Positions 17,090-25,872 of a stretch of DNA of 64,000 bases are shown here, in pieces. Source of the DNA: DATJPR01 sp963811705 (GTDB lineage Bacteria > Bacteroidota > Ignavibacteria > UBA10030 > UBA6906). The number at the start of each line of letters is the position of its first letter. The first letter of the stretch is position 1. The notes below the pieces were generated by a model. That model was not told where the DNA came from. It saw only the letters and a list, made by a program, of their open reading frames with translations, and did not search any database. The DNA lies in NCBI GenBank assembly GCA_963811705.1, contig CAWESL010000002.1, forward strand, positions 372,001 through 436,000, given 5' to 3'. The translations under genes and the position numbers were made by a program.

Positions 17090-17812
17090 CTATGGGCGTC
17101 CTTGTTGCTCGGTGTCTTCTTTAAAGAGGTCGTCGCTCAGGCCGGTATTAATCCTGTAATCGGAATAGCGGATCGTCGCAGAACCCCCGCGAACCGGCGG
17201 CTGGCGCCGCCCGGGGGCGACTTCTTCCATGACGTTGGGCACGGAGCTGTCACCGGAAGCCGTCCCGAATGTTACCGTGATCTCCTCAGGAAGCCAGCGC
17301 TGCCCCACCTGCTGGTTCTTGATGCCGGCAGCCATCACCCGTCCGTCCAGCGATGGGATGCGTAGCGAGTCCGGCGTCCATCGCGCCGGGTCGACATAGA
17401 GAAGCACGCGCCGGAGACGCGTCTTGTCGTTCTTCGGCATAAGCGTCAACCGGTACTCCATCCGGCCATCAATGGTATCCTGTCCGAACGTTTTGTCGAC
17501 ATCGTACCTTTCGTGCAGCCGCTCGAAGTTGAACGCCACCGCCTGCTTCGGCACCATCGCAAACCCGTTTGCGTCGAAATGAACCTTGTCGGGTCGCTTG
17601 AAATACATTGTGACCTTCGATGGCGGGACGGAAAGCCGCTCGACGTTCACGACAATTTCCAGGTTCACCGTGTAGTCGTTGATCCCGGCGTACTGGTCTT
17701 CGACGTTCCGGAGAATGGTTGCCGCGTCGAGCGGGGCCGCCGTTTTCGGCTGCGAAGACGCGAAGGACAGTGCCGCGAAGAACCCGAAGACGATGCAAGG
17801 TCGTGTGGTCAT
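17090..17812 (-). CDS. LolA/outer-membrane lipoprotein-sorting-like periplasmic protein
   Basis: 240 residues with an N-terminal signal peptide (MTTRPCIVFGFFAALSFASS). The mature part begins DAATILRNVEDQYAGINDYTV and contains VTMYFKRPDKVHFDA, YRLTLMPKND and VLLYVDPARW, the half-barrel pattern of LolA/LolB/MucB-type proteins that carry lipids or lipoproteins through the periplasm. Sequence identity to true LolA is low, so the cargo is unknown. The frame is open 96 codons further upstream, but that part is an Arg/His-rich shadow of the transporter gene. ATG 17812 overlaps that gene's stop by ATGA. Confidence 0.75.
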   Translation of the reverse strand: MTTRPCIVFGFFAALSFASSQPKTAAPLDAATILRNVEDQYAGINDYTVNLEIVVNVERLSVPPSKVTMYFKRPDKVHFDANGFAMVPKQAVAFNFERLHERYDVDKTFGQDTIDGRMEYRLTLMPKNDKTRLRRVLLYVDPARWTPDSLRIPSLDGRVMAAGIKNQQVGQRWLPEEITVTFGTASGDSSVPNVMEEVAPGRRQPPVRGGSATIRYSDYRINTGLSDDLFKEDTEQQGRP

Positions 17813-19089
17813 TTGTTTTCCACGGCAGGCGTGCTTTTTACGACGGCAAACGTATTGTACAGCACCATCAGGACCGTCGCCGTGACCCCGATGCCGAACA
17901 ATGTGTACCAGACGATGACCGGAGCCCCGGACTCCCGTGCCACGGTGTACAGCCATCCGCCGAAGGTCCCGCCGAAAAACCAGGCGATGGCAATGGGAAG
18001 AAAGGCATAGCCCTGAAACAACGCCTGCTGACCCGGAGGAGCGACGTTGGAAATGTACTCGTAATAGCGGGGTGCCTGCGTCATTTCCCCGATCGACCAC
18101 ACCACGAGCGCGATGACGATCGACGGGATCGTCGGCTGGATGGCGATGATCAACCAGCTCAGCGACGATACGCCGAGGCCGATGACGATCGCCGTCTTCG
18201 TCGGCAGGTTCTTCGTCAGCGCATTGACGACGAGCTGAAGAAGGATGATGGTGGCCGCACCAACGGCAAGGACAAGCTCGAAGTTCGCGTTCTTATCGAT
18301 GTAGTCGGTGATGTACAGCGGAAGAATGATGTACAGCCCGCCCCAGAACATGACCCAGTAGAAGGCAAAAATGAGAAGGAAAAGGATGAAGCGGACGTTT
18401 GCGAGGACGACAAACATGTTCAGCATCTTCCTGGCCATCGTCTCGACGACTTTCACTGTCGGATCGGGCACGTTCCGATAGAACAGGAAATTGACGCCCA
18501 GCATCAGGATACAGCTTCCCGCGGAGACGAGATAGACGAATTCGATGCCTGCGTTCCTGCGCACCACGTTGGCGATCAGGGGTCCCAGCATCGCCCCGAT
18601 GTTGACGATCCAGTAATAGATCGCAAACCCGATGGACTTCGTTTCCGGCTTCGAGGAAACGGCGACCGTCCCGAGGACGGACGGCTTGATGAACGAACCG
18701 CCGAATGCCGTGAGCACCGTCATCGGAACAAGGACCCAGAACAACGACATCCCCGCGTAGACACCCTTGAACGCCTGCATGCCCGTCGATCCGATCAAAA
18801 AGTATCCGACGGCAAGGAACGAGAACGCCGTCATGAACGCCTTTCGATATCCGAATTTGTCGGCGAGCGTCCCGGCAAAGATCGGAAGGAAATAGAGCAG
18901 TCCGCCGAAGATCGACGACAGTTTGCCGGCATCGATGACGGTCATGCCAAGATGGTTCGTGAGGAAAATGGTGAGGATCGTTCCCTGACCGTAGTACGCC
19001 AGCCGCTCAAAGAGCTCCATGACGTTGGCGACCCAGAAGACCCGGTGAAAGCCTCCCTTTACCTCTGCGAAACGTTCGGAAAAAGACAC
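17809..19089 (-). CDS. MFS transporter of the POT (peptide:H+ symporter) type
   Basis: A 426-residue protein with about 12 membrane segments. Its first helix has ANVMELFERLAYYGQG, corresponding to the ExxERFxYYG proton-coupling motif of POT transporters, followed by GGLLYFLPIFAGTLADKFGYRK and GGSFIKPSVLG, both close to POT signatures. Likely substrates are di- or tripeptides, although sequence alone does not exclude another solute. The neighbouring M24 peptidase supports peptide use. The start is GTG with AAGGA eight bases upstream. The stop is coupled to the LolA-like gene. Confidence 0.83.
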   Translation of the reverse strand: MSFSERFAEVKGGFHRVFWVANVMELFERLAYYGQGTILTIFLTNHLGMTVIDAGKLSSIFGGLLYFLPIFAGTLADKFGYRKAFMTAFSFLAVGYFLIGSTGMQAFKGVYAGMSLFWVLVPMTVLTAFGGSFIKPSVLGTVAVSSKPETKSIGFAIYYWIVNIGAMLGPLIANVVRRNAGIEFVYLVSAGSCILMLGVNFLFYRNVPDPTVKVVETMARKMLNMFVVLANVRFILFLLIFAFYWVMFWGGLYIILPLYITDYIDKNANFELVLAVGAATIILLQLVVNALTKNLPTKTAIVIGLGVSSLSWLIIAIQPTIPSIVIALVVWSIGEMTQAPRYYEYISNVAPPGQQALFQGYAFLPIAIAWFFGGTFGGWLYTVARESGAPVIVWYTLFGIGVTATVLMVLYNTFAVVKSTPAVENK

Positions 19090-19142
19090 GGTGTCGTTCC
19101 TTTGATCAATGATGGAGTCAACGCCTTCGCCGCAGGCATCCG

Positions 19143-20321
19143 CTACGCAAGGAGCACAAGCTCCTCCTGTTTTTCCCCGGTGACTTCCGCCGTCCCATCG
19201 TGTCGAATAAACATATTGATCTCCGATCGTGCGGCCATCTCTCCTTCGAGATAGATGCCGGGCTCAATCGAGAAGCAGCATCCCGGCATGAGTCTTCGTT
19301 CGTCCTTCGTTTCCAGGTTGTCGATGTTCACGCCGTTTCCGTGCGTATCTTCGGTGATGGAATGCCCGGTCCGGTGAAGGAAATTCTTTCCGAATCCGGC
19401 CTTCTTCACGACTGCGCGACAGGCGTCGTCCACTTCCCAGCCGTAACAGGGTTTTCCTTTGGCGAAGCGGTCCTGCACGAAGGCGATCGCCGCGTCGCGC
19501 GCGTTGCACACCGTTTCGAAGATCTTCCGGTACTTCGGCGGCGGGTTTTGTCCCGCAAAACCCACCCAGGTGATATCGTAGTAGATCGATCCCGGGACGT
19601 TCACTTTCGCCCACATGTCGATCAGCACCGTATCGCCCGTCTTGATCGGGCGCGCGGTGGCCTGCGTCGTATCGAAGTGCGGATCCGCGGGGTGGTCGTT
19701 CGTTCCGACCATCGGAGGATCATACGTGGTCAAGTTCTCGTCGTGAAACCGCTTCATGATAAACTGCTGGATGTCGTATTCCGTTTTCGCCGCCCCGGTC
19801 TGCAGGGACTTCCGGATTTCGTCGAACGCCTCCGCGCGAATGCGGTCCATCGCCGCGGCCGCCTGTTTGTGTGTCCGGTAGCCCTCCTCGGAGATCAGGG
19901 AGACGAATGTTTGCACAAGGTCGGCCGACGAGACGATTTTGAGCCCGAAGCTTTTCAGCAGCTCGATTGTTCCGCCGTCGACCACCGACACGTACGGCAC
20001 GTTGTTCTTCGGGGAATACTGCATCGCGACGTGTTTCCCCCTCCCCAGCGACTTCTTGAGCGTCGCATGCAGCTGCTCCCACGAGAGGTAGACGGCCATG
20101 GTGCCCGGCAAGACGTCCAGTTTGTGTTTTTCGACGACCGAGACGATCTTCTTCGGCGTTCCTTTCGCCGGGATGTAATAAAACCACCGGCGCGTATTCA
20201 TCTTTTGAAAATCCAGCCCGAGAATCTTATAGGCGAAAAAGTCGCGGTTTCGAAAATCCGTGAAGAGCCAGCCGTCCATCGCATGCGAACGCAGTGCCGC
20301 TTGAATCGCTGGGAGGTCCAT
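19143..20321 (-). CDS. M24 family metallopeptidase (Xaa-Pro peptidase-like)
   Basis: A 392-residue cytosolic pita-bread-fold peptidase. An N-terminal creatinase/prolidase-type domain (about 1-150) precedes the catalytic domain. All five metal ligands are visible: Asp in TVLIDMWAK, Asp in SIYYDITWVG, His in LHRTGHSI, Glu in CFSIEPGIYLE and Glu in ARSEINMF. The family removes N-terminal residues preceding proline or cleaves Xaa-Pro dipeptides. It lies 53 bases upstream of the POT-type transporter, suggesting peptide import followed by intracellular hydrolysis. The terminal segment EKQEELVLLA is normal for the family. Confidence 0.88.
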   Translation of the reverse strand: MDLPAIQAALRSHAMDGWLFTDFRNRDFFAYKILGLDFQKMNTRRWFYYIPAKGTPKKIVSVVEKHKLDVLPGTMAVYLSWEQLHATLKKSLGRGKHVAMQYSPKNNVPYVSVVDGGTIELLKSFGLKIVSSADLVQTFVSLISEEGYRTHKQAAAAMDRIRAEAFDEIRKSLQTGAAKTEYDIQQFIMKRFHDENLTTYDPPMVGTNDHPADPHFDTTQATARPIKTGDTVLIDMWAKVNVPGSIYYDITWVGFAGQNPPPKYRKIFETVCNARDAAIAFVQDRFAKGKPCYGWEVDDACRAVVKKAGFGKNFLHRTGHSITEDTHGNGVNIDNLETKDERRLMPGCCFSIEPGIYLEGEMAARSEINMFIRHDGTAEVTGEKQEELVLLA

Positions 20322-20384
20322 AGATGCTCCGTCAAGGTGAGTTCAATTTCATTGCAAGATATCGATTGCGCCGTCCAGTATCCA

Positions 20385-21218
20385 TCAACTGAGAATATCT
20401 TTTCGCGTGAAGACGGTCCAACTGACTGCGGCAAATCCGACGGTGTATGCGACGAGCACGGCGGCCGAATGCAGGATGTCTTCCCAGGGAATCGTGTTTT
20501 CCACCGCCCGCTGCCAGAGGCTGAAGTGCGTCGTGAAGAGGTAGGGTTTGATGGTTTCGAACATCTCGATGGGGATATTGCCGAGGATGAGAGAGACAAT
20601 GATCACCGCCATTGCGCCGACGATCGGGCCGATCGCATTCTCGACGAATGAGGAAAACGCCACGGCCAGGGAGGCGACGCACCACATGCTGAGGATCGAC
20701 AGTCCATAGGCGAGGAGGAGGTGGGAGGGAACGTCGGCCGCCGGAAGGATCACAATGGTCCTCCCGGGGACAAGCAGATCGCCTTTTCCGAACCAGAGGA
20801 GCCCCAGACCGAGACTCAGCACGGCCAGAAAAACGACGAGGATCGTTGTGTAGGCGAGCGTCGCGGCGTACTTCGCAAGGAAGATCCTGGTCCGGGACGG
20901 CGGTCGCGTGAGAAGAATTCTGAACGTCCCGGCCGTCGCCTCACCCGCGAGGATGTCGCCCGCGACCAGCGTGATCAGGAACGGGACATGGAGCCACATA
21001 CTGTTCATGATGAAGTACGACACGAAGTAGCCGTTGAACAGATTCCCCAGAAACAGAAAATCCTGGCTGAGTCCGCGGGTCATGTTCCTCACCATCGCCC
21101 CCCCTTCCAGCTTGAGTCCGTATTCGACAAGCGGGATGACGACGCCGATGGCGATGAAGCCGATGTACGTGCGCCACTTCAGGAAGGTCTTCAGGATTTC
21201 ATTTTTTACCATGCTCAT
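20385..21218 (-). CDS. ABC-2 type transporter permease
   Basis: 277 residues with six predicted membrane segments, including IGFIAIGVVIPLVEYGL and VGAMAVIIVSLILGN. LAGEATAGTFRILLTRPPSRT on the cytosolic side is a common feature of ABC-2 permeases. It forms the membrane half of the transporter with the ATPase encoded directly upstream, overlapping it by 20 bases. The substrate is not indicated by sequence; related pairs export drugs, lipids or act in bacteriocin immunity. An in-frame ATG two codons in is an alternative start. Confidence 0.88.
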   Translation of the reverse strand: MSMVKNEILKTFLKWRTYIGFIAIGVVIPLVEYGLKLEGGAMVRNMTRGLSQDFLFLGNLFNGYFVSYFIMNSMWLHVPFLITLVAGDILAGEATAGTFRILLTRPPSRTRIFLAKYAATLAYTTILVVFLAVLSLGLGLLWFGKGDLLVPGRTIVILPAADVPSHLLLAYGLSILSMWCVASLAVAFSSFVENAIGPIVGAMAVIIVSLILGNIPIEMFETIKPYLFTTHFSLWQRAVENTIPWEDILHSAAVLVAYTVGFAAVSWTVFTRKDILS

Positions 21219-22167
21219 CCGCCGAACGTTGTGCTGCGGCCGCAGGAGGAGAAGTCTCTGACTCCCCGGTGATTTTCAGGAAGTATTCTTCCAGTGAACG
21301 TTGGGGGACCACCGAATGGACGGCCACACCCTGGCCCACGAGGGTTTGCACCATGACGGGCACGACGTCTGACGCAAGAGCGAGCGTGATGAAGCCGTTG
21401 TCCACTTTCGGCTGCGTCATAAACCGGTTCTCGCTGAGCACCCGGAGCGCCACATCGATCGGGCGGGCATCGATGCGAATCGACGCGCTGTCGGAGGAAA
21501 GAAGTTCGCGCACCGATCCCTGCACCACGAGCGTTCCGTGATTGATGATCGCCATGGTCGTGGCCGTCTGTTCAATCTCACCCAGGAGATGGGAGGAGAG
21601 GAACACGGTGATCCCGTTTTCCCGCGAGAGCGACATGATCAGCTCGCGCACCTCCGCGATCCCCTGGGGGTCGAGGCCGGTGGTCGGTTCATCCAGGATG
21701 ATCAGATCGGGATCGGCCAGGAGCGCCTGCGCGATCCCGAGGCGTTGTTTCATTCCGTGAGAAAACGTTTTGACCCTGTCGTTCGCCCGGTCAACCAGGC
21801 CGACGAGCTCGAGGGCATGGGTGATCTGACTGCGGTCGACACCGCCGTACAGATCGCCGACGATCGAGAGATTCCTCCGGGCCGAGAGGTAGGAATAGAA
21901 ATCCGCCGATTCCACCAGTCCGCCGACACGGGAGAGGAGGGATTTCCGGTTGGATTCCAGCCTCCGGCCGAAGAGTTCAATGTGGCCCTCGGTCGGTCGG
22001 ATCAGGGAAAGCATCATCCGGATGGTCGTGCTCTTCCCCGCCCCATTCGGACCGAGAAATCCGAAGACTTCCCCTTTGCGGATATCAAGATTGAGATGTT
22101 GCACGGCCCAGCGACGGCCGTAACGTTTGCCTAAATCGATCGTTTGGAGGACAGGTTCGGAGGGCAT
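21199..22167 (-). CDS. ABC transporter ATP-binding protein
   Basis: 322 residues. Walker A GPNGAGKST is at residues 39-47, the signature is FSHGMKQRLGIAQAL, Walker B LIILDEPTTGLDP, and the H-loop lies in VFLSSHLLGEIEQ. The C-terminal about 90 residues form the extension common to CcmA/NatA-type exporters. The frame is open 35 codons upstream, but a promoter-like pair at 22190-22218 would put transcription initiation inside that stretch, so ATG 22167 is chosen even though no clear Shine-Dalgarno site precedes it. It pairs with the overlapping permease. Confidence 0.93.
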   Translation of the reverse strand: MPSEPVLQTIDLGKRYGRRWAVQHLNLDIRKGEVFGFLGPNGAGKSTTIRMMLSLIRPTEGHIELFGRRLESNRKSLLSRVGGLVESADFYSYLSARRNLSIVGDLYGGVDRSQITHALELVGLVDRANDRVKTFSHGMKQRLGIAQALLADPDLIILDEPTTGLDPQGIAEVRELIMSLSRENGITVFLSSHLLGEIEQTATTMAIINHGTLVVQGSVRELLSSDSASIRIDARPIDVALRVLSENRFMTQPKVDNGFITLALASDVVPVMVQTLVGQGVAVHSVVPQRSLEEYFLKITGESETSPPAAAAQRSADEHGKK

Positions 22168-22189
22168 CGAGGGAATCGTTGGTTTCTTT

Positions 22190-22218
22190 AAAGTAAATCC
22201 TTTTTGGTCGCGGCGCAA
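22190..22218 (-). promoter_or_regulatory. Putative promoter of the ABC transporter pair
   Basis: On the minus strand, TTGCGC (22213-22218) and TACTTT (22190-22195) are spaced by 17 bases. Initiation near 22183 would give a leader of about 16 bases before ATG 22167. Moderate consensus match only. Confidence 0.4.
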
Positions 22219-22260
22219 ATTTTTCGCCGAAATTGCCTTCTTCAATGTTGAGGATAACCT

Positions 22261-22289
22261 TTGATCCTTCATCGAAAAATGCGTATTTT
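22261..22289 (+). promoter_or_regulatory. Putative promoter of tRNA-Leu and the tig-clpPX operon
   Basis: TTGATC (22261-22266) and TATTTT (22284-22289) are separated by 17 bases, about 88 bases before the tRNA. It is divergent from the ABC promoter. Promoter assignment is from consensus only. Confidence 0.45.
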
Positions 22290-22376
22290 AGAAGTTACGC
22301 CTCTCCGTCGTCGCGCATAGCCTTTGACCCGCAGACCGGAGCTCTTCTTCGGAGCAGGCAGGGATGGGCAAGGTGC

Positions 22377-22458
22377 GGGCATATGGCGAAATTGGCAGAC
22401 GCGCTAGACTTAGGATCTAGTGGAGCAATCCGTGGGGGTTCAAGTCCCTCTATGCCCA
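22377..22458 (+). tRNA. tRNA-Leu (anticodon UAG)
   Basis: An 82-base class II tRNA. The acceptor arms GGGCATA (22377-22383) and TATGCCC (22451-22457) pair perfectly; A22458 is the discriminator. The anticodon stem CTAGA/TCTAG closes the loop CTTAGGA, giving anticodon TAG, which reads CUA and probably other CUN codons. A long variable arm (GGA-loop-TCC) and T-loop TTCAAGT confirm a class II leucine tRNA. CCA is not encoded. It lies 78 bases upstream of tig and may be processed from the same transcript. Confidence 0.96.
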
Positions 22459-22536
22459 CAAAAGGCAACGTGTTGGAGACGCGGGGATTATCGCCGGGTT
22501 TGGTTCACTCGAATTCATCATTGAAAGAGGGTCGCT

Positions 22537-23808
22537 GTGCAGGTCACCATCAATGCAATTACGGAAGTAGAGCAGGAAGCCGATATCGTTGTCACGCACG
22601 AGGAACTCATCCCCCATTTTGACCACGCCTACGAAGAATTCCGTCCGAAGGTCGAACTGAAAGGATTTCGCAAGGGGCGGGTCCCCATGCCGATGATCAA
22701 GCAGCTCTATGGGGAGGCCATCGAACAGGACGCGCTCGACGACATCGCCGGCTTCTTCTTCCGGACGGCGATGAAGGACCGCAACGTCGAACCGATGGGC
22801 CGACCGATGCTCTCCGAGAAAACATATTCGCGGGGAAAGGATTTTTCGTTCAAGATCAAATACGAGATCCGCCCGCACATCGACCTGCACGGATACAAGG
22901 GGGTTCAGGTCACGAAGTATGTCCATCCTTTTGACGAAAAGGAAGTGCTCGATGAGATCGAACGCCTGCGGAGAGTGAATAGTACATCGGAGCCGGCCAC
23001 AGCGGTGACGGACGAGAATTTTGCGGTGACCGCGGACGTGCAGGAAATTGACGATGCCGGGACGCCGTTGGTAGGGAGGAAAACGGAGAACGTCCGCTTT
23101 CATCTCATCGATCCGGACGTGGCGCTGGAAGTCAAAGAAGCGCTGAAGAGCGCCGAAGAGGGCGGAACATACCAGGCGATGATCGTCTCGCAGCACGAGG
23201 ATCACACGCACAACACGCACCTCTCCTTGCACGTGAAGAAGGTGGAACGCGTGACGCTTCCGCCGTTCGACGACGAGCTCGCAAAAAAGACGACCCGCGG
23301 AACCGTGGAGAGCGCCGAAAAGCTTCGTGAGAACATCCAGCACGACCTCAAGACCTACTGGGACGATCTCTCGGGCCGCCGGCTGAACGACGACCTTGTT
23401 GCAGAAATCATGAAGCTGCACGAATTCACCGTTCCGGCCTCGCTCATCGAGGCATACCTGGACGCGATGATCGACGATATCCGCGATCGCTCCCGCGACA
23501 AGCAGCTGCCGCGCGGGTTCGACGAGAAAAAATTCCGTGAGACGAACAGGGCGGATGCCATCTGGCATGCAAAATGGATGCTCATTAAAGAACGGATCGT
23601 CGAGGCCGAGAAGATCGAGCTGACGGACGACGATATCGAGAAAGCCGCCGAGCGCGACTCGCAGTCGCTGCGAATTTCGAAGGATCGCTTGCTCACGCAT
23701 TACAAGACCTCCGAATCCTCGCGCGACAGGCTTCGTGGAGACAAGGTGATGGAGTTCCTCAAGGAGCACGCGAAGATCACGGAACAGGACGACCGCAGTC
23801 TGCGGTGA
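22537..23808 (+). CDS. tig: Trigger factor
   Basis: A 423-residue ribosome-associated chaperone and peptidyl-prolyl isomerase. The ribosome-docking signature is present in the N-terminal domain as LKGFRKGRVPMPMIKQLYG. The PPIase domain (about 150-240) and the helical C-terminal arms (about 245-423) follow in the usual order. The PPIase region is divergent (HEDHTHNTHLSLHVKKVERV), as often seen in this phylum. The start is GTG with AGAGGG nine bases upstream. The order tig-clpP-clpX is classic, linking folding of nascent chains with proteolysis. Confidence 0.93.
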   Translation: MQVTINAITEVEQEADIVVTHEELIPHFDHAYEEFRPKVELKGFRKGRVPMPMIKQLYGEAIEQDALDDIAGFFFRTAMKDRNVEPMGRPMLSEKTYSRGKDFSFKIKYEIRPHIDLHGYKGVQVTKYVHPFDEKEVLDEIERLRRVNSTSEPATAVTDENFAVTADVQEIDDAGTPLVGRKTENVRFHLIDPDVALEVKEALKSAEEGGTYQAMIVSQHEDHTHNTHLSLHVKKVERVTLPPFDDELAKKTTRGTVESAEKLRENIQHDLKTYWDDLSGRRLNDDLVAEIMKLHEFTVPASLIEAYLDAMIDDIRDRSRDKQLPRGFDEKKFRETNRADAIWHAKWMLIKERIVEAEKIELTDDDIEKAAERDSQSLRISKDRLLTHYKTSESSRDRLRGDKVMEFLKEHAKITEQDDRSLR

Positions 23809-23880
23809 GAATGGGAGATGGGGGGGATGGGGAGACAGGAAGAACGTTATAATTCCAGAACGAAAGGAGTGCTGAGCGCT

Positions 23881-24492
23881 ATGCCTTCAAAGATTGCCAG
23901 CCAGCTTGTGCCCATGGTTGTAGAGCAAACCGGTCGCGGCGAACGCGCATACGACATTTTCTCCCGGTTGTTGAAGGAACGGATCGTGTTCGTCGGCAGC
24001 GAGGTGGATGACGGCGTCGCAAGCCTGGTGATCGCCCAACTCCTGTTTTTGGAATCGGAAGACCCCGACAAGGACATATCGGTTTACATCAACTCTCCCG
24101 GCGGATCGGTCTCTGCAGGGCTTGCCATTTACGATACCATCCAGTACATTCGACCAAACGTGGCAACCATCTGCATCGGGATGGCGGCGAGCATGGCTGC
24201 GGTCTTGCTGGCTGGGGGCACCAAAGGCAAGCGTTCCGCGCTTCCCAACTCCAGGATCATGATTCACCAGCCTTGGGGAGGCACCCAGGGAACCGCGTCG
24301 GATATCAGCATTCAGGCGGAAGAGATCCTGCGCACCAAGAAGCGACTAAACGAGATTCTCGCCGTACACACCGGGAAGCCTCTCGAACAGATCGAGAAGG
24401 ACACGGACCGGGATCGCTACATGTCGTCAGAAGATGCTAAATCGTACGGCCTCATTGACAACGTGTATGTGAAGAAGGAATCGAAAAAGTAA
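23881..24492 (+). CDS. clpP: ATP-dependent Clp protease proteolytic subunit
   Basis: 203 residues, close to the usual length. The catalytic triad is Ser104 in GMAASMAAVLLAGG, His129 in RIMIHQPWGG and Asp178 in DTDRDRY; spacings of 25 and 49 residues match E. coli ClpP. INSPGGSVSAG forms the oxyanion region. The frame extends 21 codons upstream of ATG 23881, but AAGGAG lies 11 bases before that ATG, and family members start at or near MPSKIASQLVPMVVEQT. It assembles with ClpX encoded 18 bases downstream. Confidence 0.97.
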   Translation: MPSKIASQLVPMVVEQTGRGERAYDIFSRLLKERIVFVGSEVDDGVASLVIAQLLFLESEDPDKDISVYINSPGGSVSAGLAIYDTIQYIRPNVATICIGMAASMAAVLLAGGTKGKRSALPNSRIMIHQPWGGTQGTASDISIQAEEILRTKKRLNEILAVHTGKPLEQIEKDTDRDRYMSSEDAKSYGLIDNVYVKKESKK

Positions 24493-24510
24493 CACGCACG
24501 GACAACGGTC

Positions 24511-25770
24511 ATGGCTGCGAAAACGCGCACCAACGATAAGATACAGTGCTCCTTCTGCGGACGGACGCCGGAAGAGGTTCAGAGCATCATTGCGGGGCCG
24601 GACGTCTACATCTGCGATATCTGTGTCTCCAGTTCGGTCGACATCATCCGGAACACGCTTGCGTCGTTCAACGCCCGCAAAGGTCAGCGCACCAATCTTT
24701 CGCCGGCGCAGATCAAGAAGGCCCTTGACGAATACGTGATCGGCCAGGACCAGGCGAAGAAGAGCCTCGCGGTGGCCGTCTACAATCACTACAAGCGGAT
24801 CGACGCGAAGGACCGGCTCTTCGAACTCGACGACGTCGAGCTGGAGAAAACGAACATCCTGCTGATCGGTCCCACCGGGACCGGGAAGACCCTGCTTGCG
24901 CAGACGCTTGCGCGCATTCTCGATCTCCCGTTCGCGATCGCCGATGCGACAACGCTGACGGAAGCCGGCTATGTCGGCGACGACGTGGAAACAATTCTGG
25001 TTCACCTTCTCCAGAACGCGGAATACAACGTCGAGAAAGCCGAACGCGGAATCGTCTACATCGACGAGATCGACAAGATCTCCAGGAAGAGCGACAGCGC
25101 CTCGATCACCCGCGACGTGTCCGGCGAAGGCGTCCAGCAGGCGCTTCTCAAGATCCTCGAAGGCACGGTTGCCGGCGTTCCGCCCAAAGGGGGAAGGAAA
25201 CATCCCGAGCAGAGCCTCATCAATATTAATACGCGGAACATCCTGTTCATCTGCGGCGGGGCGTTCGAGGGGCTCGAGAAGATTGTCGCGCGAAGGGTTC
25301 ATCAGAACCCGATGGGGTTCGGGGCGGACATCAAGGGGAAACGGAAGGCGGACACCGACAGTCTTTTCGCACAGGTGCAGCCGGAGGATCTCGTGAAATT
25401 CGGTCTCATCCCGGAATTTGTCGGCCGGTTGCCGCTGATCGCACCGCTGCATTCTCTTGGCGAGGATGCACTCCTGAACATCCTCACCGAGCCGAAGAAC
25501 GCGATCATCAAACAGTACAAGAAACTCTTCCGAATGGAAGGGGTGGAGCTTGTCTTCGACGAGGACGCATTGCACGCGGTGGTGGAACGGGCCATCGAAC
25601 GAGGGACTGGTGCACGAGCGCTCCGCTCCATCATCGAAGAGGTCATGCTCGACATCATGTTCGCTCTCCCCGAGCGGCAGAACCTCTATTCGGCGACGAT
25701 CACGCGGGACGTGATCACCCGGAAGAAGGAACCCGCGTACCGGTTTGAGGAGAAGAAGCAGGCGGGCTAG
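24511..25770 (+). CDS. clpX: ATP-dependent Clp protease ATP-binding subunit ClpX
   Basis: 419 residues. The N-terminal zinc-binding domain uses Cys13, Cys16, Cys35 and Cys38 (CSFC ... CDIC). The AAA+ core has Walker A GPTGTGKT (120-127), Walker B IVYIDEIDKI, and the ClpP-docking loop reads NPMGFGADIKGK, with MGF for the usual IGF tripeptide. It unfolds tagged substrates and feeds them to ClpP. A bidirectional terminator follows at 25785-25818. Confidence 0.97.
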   Translation: MAAKTRTNDKIQCSFCGRTPEEVQSIIAGPDVYICDICVSSSVDIIRNTLASFNARKGQRTNLSPAQIKKALDEYVIGQDQAKKSLAVAVYNHYKRIDAKDRLFELDDVELEKTNILLIGPTGTGKTLLAQTLARILDLPFAIADATTLTEAGYVGDDVETILVHLLQNAEYNVEKAERGIVYIDEIDKISRKSDSASITRDVSGEGVQQALLKILEGTVAGVPPKGGRKHPEQSLININTRNILFICGGAFEGLEKIVARRVHQNPMGFGADIKGKRKADTDSLFAQVQPEDLVKFGLIPEFVGRLPLIAPLHSLGEDALLNILTEPKNAIIKQYKKLFRMEGVELVFDEDALHAVVERAIERGTGARALRSIIEEVMLDIMFALPERQNLYSATITRDVITRKKEPAYRFEEKKQAG

Positions 25771-25784
25771 GGTGCGGATGAAAC

Positions 25785-25818
25785 AATTCAGATATCCAAG
25801 AGCTGGTATCTGAATTTT
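25785..25818. terminator. Bidirectional terminator between clpX and the lyase gene
   Basis: AATTCAGATA (25785-25794) pairs perfectly with TATCTGAATT (25807-25816), extended by CC/GG across a one-base bulge, and is followed by a T-run on the plus strand; the minus-strand arm also ends in T residues. It sits between convergent clpX and the PL9-type gene. Confidence 0.75.
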
Positions 25819-25872
25819 GAAGGGTGGATTGTTGTGGCGAGATGGGGGGAAGGGAGACTTGGAGATCAACCG

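Noticed and set aside
17719..19254. Plus-strand open frame of 511 codons
   Set aside because: Shadow of the POT-type transporter, with an Asp/Arg/His-rich composition unlike a real protein.
24427..25869. Minus-strand open frame of 480 codons
   Set aside because: Antisense to clpX with no plausible start context.
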